Positions 9,084 to 17,052 of a stretch of DNA of 52,118 nt are shown piece after piece (position 1 is the stretch's first letter; each line of letters opens with the position of its first letter). The notes beneath the pieces were generated by a model. That model was not told the DNA's origin. It ran no database searches and saw only the letters and a program-made list of their open reading frames with translations. Where the stretch lies: contig DGIS01000003.1 in assembly GCA_002386525.1 (NCBI GenBank), positions 1-52,118 on the forward strand, in the 5' to 3' direction. This DNA comes from Sphingobacterium sp. UBA4616 (GTDB lineage: Bacteria > Bacteroidota > Bacteroidia > Sphingobacteriales > Sphingobacteriaceae). The position numbers and the translations under genes were made by a program.

Positions 9084-10265
9084 ATGACATCAAGAATACT
9101 TGCTTTTGTAACCTTGGCACTGCTTTCCTTTCGTACCACAGCCCAGGTTACACCTCGAATAGAAACTTCAACAGACACTTTACAAAGCCTTATCCCAGCG
9201 AAGAAAAGACTTATATTTCAACTTGAACATGAAAGCGGCGGCGAACTTAAATTCAATGAACGCTCCAAAGAAACACTAGCTGATTCTTACTATAATGGGT
9301 TAAATTTCAGAGTAGGTTTTCAAACCCAGTTTCAAGATTCAATAAAAAGCATCTACAATGAACTGTACAACTATCCGATCTACGGTATCGGTATCTATAG
9401 CAGCACCTTTGGACAGGAACATCTGGGCCAGCCTTTTGCTGCATACGGCTTTGTGGCTATCCCCATTCGACCAAAAGTAAATTCGAGATGGAATTTCAAT
9501 TATCGGATTGCCCTCGGTCTCTCCGGCAGATTCAACCCCTATAACGAAGAAGATAACCCTTTCAACCTCCTTATCGGCAGTAAAAACAACGTTTTTATTG
9601 ATTTCGGAATTCAGGCCAACTATCGGTTAAACAAACATTTTCAGGTTGGTGCTGGCGCGGCATTTCACCACTTCAGCAATGGAGCACTGGCATTACCCAA
9701 TACAGGGATAAATCTCGTCCCTTTGAGTTTATCCGTTTCGTATACACCAACAGACAAGCCATTTGACTACAGAAAAACGCATATTCCCCCGATGGAGAAA
9801 ACCGAAGAGCTACATTTCAATTATGCCTTTGGTTTCAAGCAGATCGATCGGGAGCATGATAGCCAATATTTTAAATCGATGTTGGGAGCTTATTATAGCA
9901 GACATTTGGGCTACAAATGGCGCCTCGGCGCTGGGGTTGATGCATTCTATTCTGCCAGCGGGAATGATGAAAAGGTGGCAGGCGACAAAGCTGGCAAATT
10001 TTCAGCCTTATTTTCGTATGGACCAGCGTTCTACATCGACCATGTTTTAAACTCCAGATTGTATATCAACGGAAATGTAGGGGCCTACCTGCATCGCAAC
10101 AAATTTAATGGCGAGAGCATGCCCATATACCTTAGAATAGGTGTACGCTATAAAGTCTACAAAGATTTCTTTGCTGGCGTTTCTATTAAAGCCCATGGAG
10201 GTAAAGCCGACTTTATTGAATGGACGACAGGTTACGGCATTAAGCTAGGTAAAAAGAAGAACTAA
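9084..10265 (+). CDS. Acyloxyacyl hydrolase, PagL-like outer-membrane lipid A 3-O-deacylase
   Basis: This is a 393-residue beta-barrel protein with a signal peptide ending near residue 20 (TTAQ). The motif FHHFSNGALALPNTGINLV resembles the PagL catalytic region, where a His-Ser pair and a conserved Asn-Gly/Pro-Asn-Gly pattern are found. PagL removes the 3-O acyl chain from lipid A in the outer membrane. The protein is about twice the length of classical PagL (about 170-190 residues). The C-terminal half again shows alternating barrel-like strands and ends in a charged tail rather than an aromatic residue. Lipid A deacylation is the expected role, but no experiment in this lineage is known to me. 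It is monocistronic. Confidence 0.75.
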   Translation: MTSRILAFVTLALLSFRTTAQVTPRIETSTDTLQSLIPAKKRLIFQLEHESGGELKFNERSKETLADSYYNGLNFRVGFQTQFQDSIKSIYNELYNYPIYGIGIYSSTFGQEHLGQPFAAYGFVAIPIRPKVNSRWNFNYRIALGLSGRFNPYNEEDNPFNLLIGSKNNVFIDFGIQANYRLNKHFQVGAGAAFHHFSNGALALPNTGINLVPLSLSVSYTPTDKPFDYRKTHIPPMEKTEELHFNYAFGFKQIDREHDSQYFKSMLGAYYSRHLGYKWRLGAGVDAFYSASGNDEKVAGDKAGKFSALFSYGPAFYIDHVLNSRLYINGNVGAYLHRNKFNGESMPIYLRIGVRYKVYKDFFAGVSIKAHGGKADFIEWTTGYGIKLGKKKN

Positions 10266-10347
10266 CAATAAAATAACCACAAGAGATTCCCAAAGCAGAC
10301 TAACTACCTGAAAGGGAATTTCGAAATTTACAGGCAATTCAATGCAT

Positions 10348-10380
10348 AAAAAAAAGCGTTCATGATGAACGCTTTTTTTT
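10348..10380. terminator. Bidirectional intrinsic terminator
   Basis: A near-symmetrical hairpin with eight A before, a GC-containing stem GCGTTC/GAACGC, and eight T after. It can stop the plus-strand deacylase transcript and, in reverse, the minus-strand tRNA-Val transcript, whose last tRNA ends at 10385. Confidence 0.85.
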
Positions 10381-10384
10381 ATTG

Positions 10385-10459
10385 TGGGGATTACTGGGTT
10401 CGAACCAGTGACCCCTACCTTGTCGAGGTAGTGCTCTAAACCAGCTGAGCTAAACCCCC
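10385..10459 (-). tRNA. tRNA-Val (anticodon GAC)
   Basis: This 75-nt sequence folds as a full cloverleaf: acceptor GGGGGTT/AATCCCC, D arm GCTC/GAGC, anticodon stem CTACC/GGTAG, and T arm ACTGG-TTCGAAC-CCAGT. The anticodon loop reads TCGACAA, giving anticodon GAC for valine codons GUC and GUU. Position 33 is C where U is nearly universal. The CCA end is not fully encoded. It is the last gene of a four-tRNA array. Confidence 0.9.
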
Positions 10460-10493
10460 TAACGAAAAAAAAGCACCAGTCAATGATGCTTTG

Positions 10494-10568
10494 TGGAGGC
10501 TACAGGATTCGAACCTGTGACCCTCTGCTTGTAAGGCAGATGCTCTGAACCAGCTGAGCTAAGCCTCC
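10494..10568 (-). tRNA. tRNA-Val (anticodon TAC)
   Basis: This 75-nt cloverleaf has acceptor GGAGGCT/AGCCTCC, anticodon stem TCTGC/GCAGA, loop CTTACAA (anticodon TAC) and T loop TTCGAAC. It is identical in sequence to the copy at 10668-10742, a recent duplication within the array. CCA is not encoded. Confidence 0.95.
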
Positions 10569-10580
10569 GTTTTGGATTGG

Positions 10581-10655
10581 TGGAGAATACTGGATTCGAA
10601 CCAGTGACCCTCTGCTTGTAAGGCAGATGCTCTGAACCAGCTGAGCTAATTCTCC
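10581..10655 (-). tRNA. tRNA-Val (anticodon TAC), acceptor variant
   Basis: This 75-nt cloverleaf has the same D and anticodon arms as its neighbours, including loop CTTACAA, but a different acceptor stem (GGAGAAT/ATTCTCC) and T stem (ACTGG/CCAGT). The anticodon remains TAC, so it is a valine isoacceptor of a distinct sequence lineage, or was reshaped by gene conversion. Confidence 0.93.
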
Positions 10656-10667
10656 GACTTTGTATGG

Positions 10668-10742
10668 TGGAGGCTACAGGATTCGAACCTGTGACCCTCT
10701 GCTTGTAAGGCAGATGCTCTGAACCAGCTGAGCTAAGCCTCC
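10668..10742 (-). tRNA. tRNA-Val (anticodon TAC)
   Basis: First gene of the minus-strand valine tRNA array, 75 nt, identical to the copy at 10494-10568. Spacers within the array are 12 to 34 bases, consistent with a single precursor transcript. Confidence 0.95.
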
Positions 10743-10872
10743 ATACTTTTTTAAAGAACGCCGTTCCCTAATTGCGTGTGCAAATATAGCTTAAAAATTC
10801 TATTCTCAAAATTATTTTATAAGATTTTATGCCTTAACGATCACAACAAGCTAAGAAACACCGAAATAATTT

Positions 10873-12942
10873 TTAGTCATAGAACTTCCACGAAATTCCA
10901 AACCTAAAGTTGGCGGTATTCATCGGATAGCGCCGAACCGTGTAGTATCCGTGTGGATAGAAGTTCTGGTTTAAAAAATTATAGCTCAAAAACATGTTTA
11001 CCCGTTGTATGTTTGCTGTAATCCACAAATCCATAATTGGATAAGTCGAAAACTCGATTTGCTTATATGCATTGTAAAATTGCCCTGTACCAACCGAATA
11101 ATTTGGATTTGCATAAGGTGTATTAAACTTCGCATCCAAACCAATGCTGTAATCAATTACTTTATAGAAAAGATTGCTGTAATACAAACTATGCCAAGTA
11201 TACAATTCGGGAACCGCCAATACGTTTTGTTGATCTGTCTTTTGATAGACAACCAGGTTGTCTAAAGTAAAATGGTTCAATTTAAATTTTTGTCCGACCG
11301 TTACCTTCAATAAATTGGCCTTATCCAATTGGGTCGGAACAATCCATTTGTCATTTTTAGGATCGTCCTGCGGATTGGGCCGCTCTGCAAAATACGTATA
11401 ATTATTCATCAGGAAATATTCAACCTTACCATGAAAACCAAGCATCGGATTAGCATATTGAAAACCGAGATTCTGAATTTTAGTCTTTTTAAGATCCAAA
11501 TCATTCCATTTTGCATACGTATAATTTAAATTCTCAAAAACCATCTCAGGGGACTTATTCTGTGAATACGCAGAAAGCGTTACCTTTCCGATTTTATCGC
11601 CCATAGCGATATCCGCTTTGGCATCATATAAAAAATCCCCAAAATTGTGACCGAATACAATCTGATTCGCCTTCAAACTAAAATCAAGACGGTCGGAAAA
11701 CTGATAGCCCAATTCGCCCTTTACGATGCCATTTTGGTAAAAGCGATCAAACGTGGTGCTATCCGGCAATTTATTAATCGCCTGCGGATAAGCCGCGCGG
11801 TTATTATAATAGCGATTGGAATCGAGCTGGTTTTGCTCCACCCAGTTCATATCGTGCTGAAACGCCAGGTTTAATTTTGCCTCATTCTTAAATACCGACT
11901 TCCCACGGAGGAAAAAGTTGTATTCAAACTCATTCGAAACATTTGTAATCAGGGTCTTATCATTATTTAATGCCAAGGCTTTGTTGTTGTAGGGCAACAC
12001 TGCATTCTGATCATCCGTATTCTTGAAGAAGTTATAGGTTTGTCTTCTAATACGGGTATTGTGCGCCATGCTATTGGTAGGCCGAATCTCCATGGTGGGC
12101 TTACCTTTATCAATGGTATCCAATCGCCCCACGTAAAGCGACTGTCTTAGAAAAAATGATTTATCCCACCATCTGGATCGTGGAATCACATTCTTGTCAG
12201 AATTGCCAAATTTAGGGTTAAAACGATTTGGAGCCTGTCTGTTTTCAGGTGCAAACGGGCGATCTTCGGTAATAGAGCCATTTTCCATGGCATCCAACCG
12301 GTTAAATACCGCATTGATCAACAGGTTATACCGATTATTTTTTGATTCGTACCACGAGGCAATTGAAGCCTTTAAGTCGGAGTAATTCTGATTCAGGTAA
12401 TAACCATCCGTTTTAGTCGAATGGAAATCCACATTCATATTCCATTGGGAATTGATATTTTGCGCTACCCGAGCCCTAAAAACCTGATCATTAAAGAAAA
12501 ACCCCACCGCTGACAACTCAGAGTATCTGGCCCGTGCCCTAAAATATTGAACCGAATCAGGATTTAGTAAATAACGCTCCAATGCGGTAAAACCAGACTG
12601 AAATCCAATGGTTTTTTTAGGCTGAAACAGCAGGTCGCGCGTAGCCAGACCATAAGAACCGAGATTCACACTGGGATTCCAAGGTAAATTTTGCGGGTTA
12701 TAATATTGGTAATTATGATGTGAAGTGTCAATCTGTCTTGTATAGGTGCCTTTTTTCAACATATCCAATGTTGCATAGCGGATATACTTGGCCGATAGGA
12801 TAACAGAATCCTTCTTCCCGTCCTCCTTGGCTCTCGCCGAATCCAATGCACTGCTCCAATCCTCTTTGCTCTGCGCAATGACATCCATGGAATAAATAAA
12901 TAAAAAACACCATGCGGCAAGAATGCGTACAAACAACTTCAT
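10873..12942 (-). CDS. Putative porin, Bacteroidota outer-membrane beta-barrel family
   Basis: This is a 689-residue outer-membrane protein of the Bacteroidota putative porin family (Porin_10 type). The signal peptide ends near residue 24 (DVIAQS). The rest is a run of alternating aromatic and polar strands typical of a large barrel. Features of this family include DTSHHNYQYYNPQ near the N terminus, an early YLGSYGLATRDLLF-like segment, and a final strand NFRFGISWKFYD ending in an aromatic-acid pair. The substrate is unknown. The gene is monocistronic; the next gene on the same strand upstream is 112 bases away. Confidence 0.8.
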   Translation of the reverse strand: MKLFVRILAAWCFLFIYSMDVIAQSKEDWSSALDSARAKEDGKKDSVILSAKYIRYATLDMLKKGTYTRQIDTSHHNYQYYNPQNLPWNPSVNLGSYGLATRDLLFQPKKTIGFQSGFTALERYLLNPDSVQYFRARARYSELSAVGFFFNDQVFRARVAQNINSQWNMNVDFHSTKTDGYYLNQNYSDLKASIASWYESKNNRYNLLINAVFNRLDAMENGSITEDRPFAPENRQAPNRFNPKFGNSDKNVIPRSRWWDKSFFLRQSLYVGRLDTIDKGKPTMEIRPTNSMAHNTRIRRQTYNFFKNTDDQNAVLPYNNKALALNNDKTLITNVSNEFEYNFFLRGKSVFKNEAKLNLAFQHDMNWVEQNQLDSNRYYNNRAAYPQAINKLPDSTTFDRFYQNGIVKGELGYQFSDRLDFSLKANQIVFGHNFGDFLYDAKADIAMGDKIGKVTLSAYSQNKSPEMVFENLNYTYAKWNDLDLKKTKIQNLGFQYANPMLGFHGKVEYFLMNNYTYFAERPNPQDDPKNDKWIVPTQLDKANLLKVTVGQKFKLNHFTLDNLVVYQKTDQQNVLAVPELYTWHSLYYSNLFYKVIDYSIGLDAKFNTPYANPNYSVGTGQFYNAYKQIEFSTYPIMDLWITANIQRVNMFLSYNFLNQNFYPHGYYTVRRYPMNTANFRFGISWKFYD

Positions 12943-13054
12943 CTAAAATTATATAAAAACCAAAAAAGCTAAATTCACCGGAATGAACAAATTACCTACA
13001 ATGCCCACCAATCGAACACCGTTACCCTGAAAAGATGGCATATAAAAATGCAAT

Positions 13055-13870
13055 TTATTGCAAAGCTATTAATTCTTTCAAAATTAATGTCATTTTAGGT
13101 TCTGCTTTCTCCGCAACTGCAACAATTTCCTGCAGGGATACAGGTTTAAGCTGTTCATGAAAGCCTTCATCCGTAACAACCGAAATGGCAAATACCGGTA
13201 GCCCCATATGATTGGCAACGATAACTTCCGGAACCGTACTCATACCGACCACATCCCCACCGATCAAACGCATATAGCGATACTCCGCTTTGGTTTCCAA
13301 ATTAGGACCCTCAGAAGAAACATAAACAACTTTTCGTGCAGTAATCGTGTGTTGGCTCGCAATTTCAAGAGCCTGTGCGATCATCTCCTGGTTATACGGC
13401 TCACTCATATCCGGAAATCGTGGGCCAAACTCAGCCAGATTTTGTCCGCGAAGTGGATTGTCGGGCAATAAGTTGATGTGGTCTTCAATAATGCCGAGGT
13501 CACCCTTTTTTACCTCAGGATTTAGCGATCCGGCAGCATTTGAAACAAACAATTTTTTTATCCCCAACACCTTCATAATACGGATTGGAAATGTAATCTG
13601 CTGCATATCGTAACCCTCATAGTAATGTAGCCTTCCTTGCATGGCGACCACATTACGGCCACTCAGCTTGCCAAAAATAAGCTTACCAGAATGAAATTCA
13701 ACAGTTGAAATAGGGAAATTAGGTATATTGGAATACATCAGCTGATACTCGACTTCAATCTCATCAACCAATTTACCTAAACCGGTACCTAGGATGATAC
13801 CGAACTCTGGAGTAAAATCTCCAATTTTTCTACGGATAAATTCCGTAGTCTCATTTATGCTATGATACAT
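13055..13870 (-). CDS. punA: Purine nucleoside phosphorylase (trimeric PNP/MTAP family)
   Basis: PNP cleaves purine (deoxy)nucleosides with phosphate to the free base and (deoxy)ribose 1-phosphate in cytosolic purine salvage. The phosphate loop GTGLG is at residues 28-32. QGRLHYYEGY, SNAAGSLNPEVKKGDLGIIEDHINL and SEGPNLETKAEYRYMRLIGGDVVGMSTVPE are the family signatures. The base-contact motif near residue 240 reads SVVTDEG, with Asp where mammalian PNP has Asn, so acceptance of 6-aminopurines is conceivable. The start is chosen at MYHSINETTEFI, the usual distance before the first strand. A 20-bp-stem hairpin ends exactly on the A of this ATG. Confidence 0.92.
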   Translation of the reverse strand: MYHSINETTEFIRRKIGDFTPEFGIILGTGLGKLVDEIEVEYQLMYSNIPNFPISTVEFHSGKLIFGKLSGRNVVAMQGRLHYYEGYDMQQITFPIRIMKVLGIKKLFVSNAAGSLNPEVKKGDLGIIEDHINLLPDNPLRGQNLAEFGPRFPDMSEPYNQEMIAQALEIASQHTITARKVVYVSSEGPNLETKAEYRYMRLIGGDVVGMSTVPEVIVANHMGLPVFAISVVTDEGFHEQLKPVSLQEIVAVAEKAEPKMTLILKELIALQ

Positions 13871-13921
13871 ACGTACAGAAAAACTAAGTATATCAAACTT
13901 AACTTAATTTTTCTGTACGTA
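13870..13921 (-). promoter_or_regulatory. 52-nt leader hairpin overlapping the punA start codon
   Basis: On the minus strand 14 bases (13921-13908) pair perfectly with 13883-13870. After one T-G pair, five more pairs follow (TAAGT with ACTTA), leaving a 12-nt loop. The last base of the 3' arm is the A of the punA ATG. It could be an RNA element that masks initiation, a DNA operator (both ends contain the palindrome TACGTA), or a weak terminator for the symporter gene. There is no run of T after the stem, which argues against a standard terminator. Confidence 0.6.
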
Positions 13922-13988
13922 CAAATCAAATCAATACTTGTATTTACATCTTCTCACCAATGGAGAAACTTTTTATAGCCAAAATGTA

Positions 13989-15479
13989 TTAGTTGTGGGA
14001 CAATGCGCTTTCGCTAGCTTTACCCGGCGTACTGATCAAAAGCATCACAAATGTAATAAAGCCATTAATGATAATTAGATCCAATCCGATAACATAAGGC
14101 GTATACACCTCGATAATATAGGTCTTAAGCAAAAATAATATAGTTGGCGAAAGGATACAGATGTAAGGTACAGCCTTATCCCGCACCGCATATTTTGTAA
14201 AAATCCCAAAAACAAATAAGCCCAATAAAGGTCCATAGGTATAGCTCGCCGCGGTAAAAATTGCATTGACGACCGAATCGTCATTGATGAGCTTAAAGAC
14301 AAGAATAACCAATAACATCACAATAGAAAAGCCAAAATGCACATAGTTACGCTGTTTGATCAAAGCTGGATCATTGGGGTTTTCCTTTTTATTGAAGTTC
14401 AAAAAGTCTACACAGAAAGAAGTCGTTAAGGCCGTTAGCGCACTATCCGTCGTTGCAAAAGTAGCAGCTGTCAAACCCATCATAAAAATAATGGCAGGAA
14501 CGATGGTCAAATGGTTCAATGCAATTTCCGGATACAAATAATCACGCGTGGCCAACTGGGTGACATCAATACCGTTTTTAGCCGCATAGATATACAACAG
14601 AGCGCCTACAGCCAAAAAGAAAATATTAATGACCACAAAAACGCTTGTAAAAGTGATCATATTTTTTTGCGCCTCTTTAATGGTCCCCATCGATAAGTTC
14701 TTCTGCATCAAATCCTGATCGAGCCCTGTCATCGCAATGGTCACAAAAATTCCTCCCAAGAATTGTTTCCAAAAATTTGCTTTACTGCCCACAAAATCAT
14801 CCCAGAAAAAGATCTTGGAGTAGCTACTTTCTTTCACGGCCTCAAAAGTATCCACAATACCAAAATCCAATCCTTTTGCCATAAAATAAATGGAAAGAAT
14901 GACAGCAGTCACTAAGAAGGTAGTCTGTAGGGTATCTGTTACGATAATCGTTTTTAAACCGCCCTTATTGGTATACATCCAGATTAACACCAAACATATA
15001 ACGACAGTAATCGCGAAAGGCACATTCCAGGCATCAAAAATAAAATGCTGTAATACAATGGCGACCAAATATAGACGAAATGCGGAACCTATCGTTCGGG
15101 AAACCAAAAAAATAGCGGCACCAGTTTTATAAGTAGTGTGCCCAAAACGCTCTTCCAAATAGGTATAGATAGACGTCAGATTCATTCGGTAATAGAGCGG
15201 AAGCAATACGTAGGCAATAATGACAAACCCCACTGCATTGCCAAGAACGAATTGGAAATAGCTGAATTCGGAAGCACCGACGGCACCGGGAACTGAAATA
15301 AAAGTTACGCCGGAGAGTGCGGTACCGATCATCCCAAAGGCGACCATATACCATTTAGAATTACGGTTTGCAACAAAAAAAGTAGAGTTATCAGAAGCTC
15401 CCTTTGAGGTAAAGTGCGCAACTGCTAGCAAAACCGCAAAATAGATTATTATAAAAGATAATAATATTACTGGTGACAT
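13989..15479 (-). CDS. Sodium:solute symporter, candidate MurNAc importer (MurT-like)
   Basis: This is a 496-residue inner-membrane transporter of the sodium:solute symporter (SSS) family with about 13 hydrophobic segments. GMIGTALSGVTFISVPGAVG in the first helices and MMGLTAATFATTDSALTALTTSF near residue 330 are the SSS sodium-site and signature regions. It starts 39 bases after murQ on the same strand. In Tannerella forsythia a symporter-type transporter beside murQ (MurT) imports unphosphorylated MurNAc, so by context this is a candidate MurNAc or amino-sugar importer. The family is certain; the substrate is inferred from position only. Such import delivers a sugar that still needs a kinase. 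Confidence 0.85.
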   Translation of the reverse strand: MSPVILLSFIIIYFAVLLAVAHFTSKGASDNSTFFVANRNSKWYMVAFGMIGTALSGVTFISVPGAVGASEFSYFQFVLGNAVGFVIIAYVLLPLYYRMNLTSIYTYLEERFGHTTYKTGAAIFLVSRTIGSAFRLYLVAIVLQHFIFDAWNVPFAITVVICLVLIWMYTNKGGLKTIIVTDTLQTTFLVTAVILSIYFMAKGLDFGIVDTFEAVKESSYSKIFFWDDFVGSKANFWKQFLGGIFVTIAMTGLDQDLMQKNLSMGTIKEAQKNMITFTSVFVVINIFFLAVGALLYIYAAKNGIDVTQLATRDYLYPEIALNHLTIVPAIIFMMGLTAATFATTDSALTALTTSFCVDFLNFNKKENPNDPALIKQRNYVHFGFSIVMLLVILVFKLINDDSVVNAIFTAASYTYGPLLGLFVFGIFTKYAVRDKAVPYICILSPTILFLLKTYIIEVYTPYVIGLDLIIINGFITFVMLLISTPGKASESALSHN

Positions 15480-15518
15480 AGTTTGTTTTTAAAATAGGTG
15501 ATTAGTAATTGGTTATAG

Positions 15519-16331
15519 TCAATGCGCTGCCTGATAGGATTCTATCGCCTGTCTCACGTTCCCGAACTGCTCAAGCAAAGCAGCAGCTTCATCCTCGGGC
15601 GCCCCTGTTTGATCCATAATGATACGCACACCACGACCTACCAGCTTATGATTTGACAATTGCATATCGACCATCTTATTCCCTTTGACCCTACCCAATT
15701 GGATCATAACTGCGGTGCTAAACATATTTAATACCAGCTTCTGTGCAGTACCCGATTTCATGCGTGTAGACCCAGTGACGAATTCTGGTCCCACAATTAC
15801 TTCGACAGGATATTGCGCTATTTCCGCAATAGGAGAGCCACCATTGCAGACGATACATCCTGTCACAAGTCCTTTTTCATTTGCGGTTTTCAATCCACCA
15901 ATCACATAAGGAGTCGTGCCAGAAGCCGCAATACCCACCACAACATCGTTCTCATCGATATCATAGGCTTCCATATCCTTCCAGGCCTGCTCCAGATCAT
16001 CTTCTGCAAATTCAACCGCTTTCCGAATTGCGGTATCGCCACCGGCGATCAAGCCGATTATCCATTCAAATGGCACACCGTAAGTTGGAGGTAATTCAGA
16101 TGCATCTAACACGCCTAGACGGCCACTCGTACCAGCGCCGATATAAAAAGTTCGACCACCAGCCTTCATTTTCTCCACAGTGACCTTAACCAATGCTTCA
16201 ATCTGAGGGATAGCCTGCTCTACAGCAAGTGGCACAGATTTATCCTCATTATTGATATTAGTCAATAATTCATGCACAGACATCTTGTCCAAATCCTGAT
16301 AATTCGAATCTTTCTCCGTTGTATTTACCAT
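15519..16331 (-). CDS. murQ: N-acetylmuramic acid 6-phosphate etherase
   Basis: MurQ cleaves the lactyl ether of MurNAc-6-phosphate, yielding GlcNAc-6-phosphate and D-lactate in the cytosol. This is the committing step of MurNAc catabolism. The SIS-domain sugar-phosphate site GAGTSGRLGVLDASELPPTY is at residues 65-84; Glu79 corresponds to the known catalytic glutamate in the DASE motif. IAASGTTPYVIGGL and STRMKSGTAQKLVLNMFST are the other family signatures. The length is 270 residues, slightly short of E. coli (298). It sits 22 bases after the deacetylase reading frame and 39 before the symporter, so these genes are one operon. Confidence 0.96.
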   Translation of the reverse strand: MVNTTEKDSNYQDLDKMSVHELLTNINNEDKSVPLAVEQAIPQIEALVKVTVEKMKAGGRTFYIGAGTSGRLGVLDASELPPTYGVPFEWIIGLIAGGDTAIRKAVEFAEDDLEQAWKDMEAYDIDENDVVVGIAASGTTPYVIGGLKTANEKGLVTGCIVCNGGSPIAEIAQYPVEVIVGPEFVTGSTRMKSGTAQKLVLNMFSTAVMIQLGRVKGNKMVDMQLSNHKLVGRGVRIIMDQTGAPEDEAAALLEQFGNVRQAIESYQAAH

Positions 16332-16353
16332 TATTAGTATGTATTGTATTTCT

Positions 16354-17052
16354 TTATTTCAATAAATCGGGCACATCTACAAATTGATACCCTTTTCCCT
16401 TTAATATGCGAATGATATCATCCAAATGATGATACAGTTTATCTTTACGCCGGTCATCCGTTCCCATATGAATCAACAGCATAAACCCGTTAAGCCCAAA
16501 TCGTGCCTCGTAGGACCACAGATTGTCGAGAATCACTTCCGATGACAAATAACGAACCCCCATTTCAGGATACGTATAATCGGCCGCTGTCCGTATTCCG
16601 GATGTATAATTAACCGAAGATAGCCCCAACGCTTTTGCCCAATTGACCGTTTCAGTCGTATACCATTCATACGAAGGAATATAATAGGACAGATTTCGGC
16701 TATTAATACCTGCACTTTGCAATGCATTCAGATTAGCCTTTACATCAGTCACAAAAGAGTCGCGTGTAACCAATAACACACTTCTACTTCCCCAGTCGCT
16801 GACCAAAAGATGCTTATCCGAATGCCCCGAGACATAGTGACCATCCCTTAACATCCGACGCACATACGGTTTAAAGGTCGGATTTCTGAGGTAATCACCT
16901 GTCAAGAAAAATGAACCTTTTACATGATGACGTTTTAAGGCATCCAACACTGCTGCAGTACCTTCCGACAAATCATGACCAGTAAACATCAGCGCCACCT
17001 TTTGTGTTGTCGAGTCGCCCCGGACAATAGCACCAAAAATATCCTGGGTTAC
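16354..17052 (-). CDS. NodB-like polysaccharide deacetylase domain, in the -1 frame after GH9
   Basis: This frame encodes a polysaccharide-deacetylase (CE4-like) domain of about 232 residues. It reads VTQDIFGAIVRGDS, then VALMFTGHDLSEGT (first strand), GHYVSGHSDKHLLV (metal-binding HSxxH), YYIPSYEWY and a C-terminal LLIHMGTDDRRKDKLYHHLDDII. There is no ATG near the start. The only upstream initiator is GTG at 16998, which would cut off the lead-in segment. The frame is open back to codon GTA at 17052-17050, exactly where a -1 slip on A-AAA-AAG in the GH9 gene would land. It is therefore best viewed as the C-terminal half of an 840-residue GH9-deacetylase, made by frameshifting or split by loss of one A. 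The usual TFDD motif is replaced, so the chemistry is uncertain. Confidence 0.75.
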   Translation of the reverse strand, partial: VTQDIFGAIVRGDSTTQKVALMFTGHDLSEGTAAVLDALKRHHVKGSFFLTGDYLRNPTFKPYVRRMLRDGHYVSGHSDKHLLVSDWGSRSVLLVTRDSFVTDVKANLNALQSAGINSRNLSYYIPSYEWYTTETVNWAKALGLSSVNYTSGIRTAADYTYPEMGVRYLSSEVILDNLWSYEARFGLNGFMLLIHMGTDDRRKDKLYHHLDDIIRILKGKGYQFVDVPDLLK

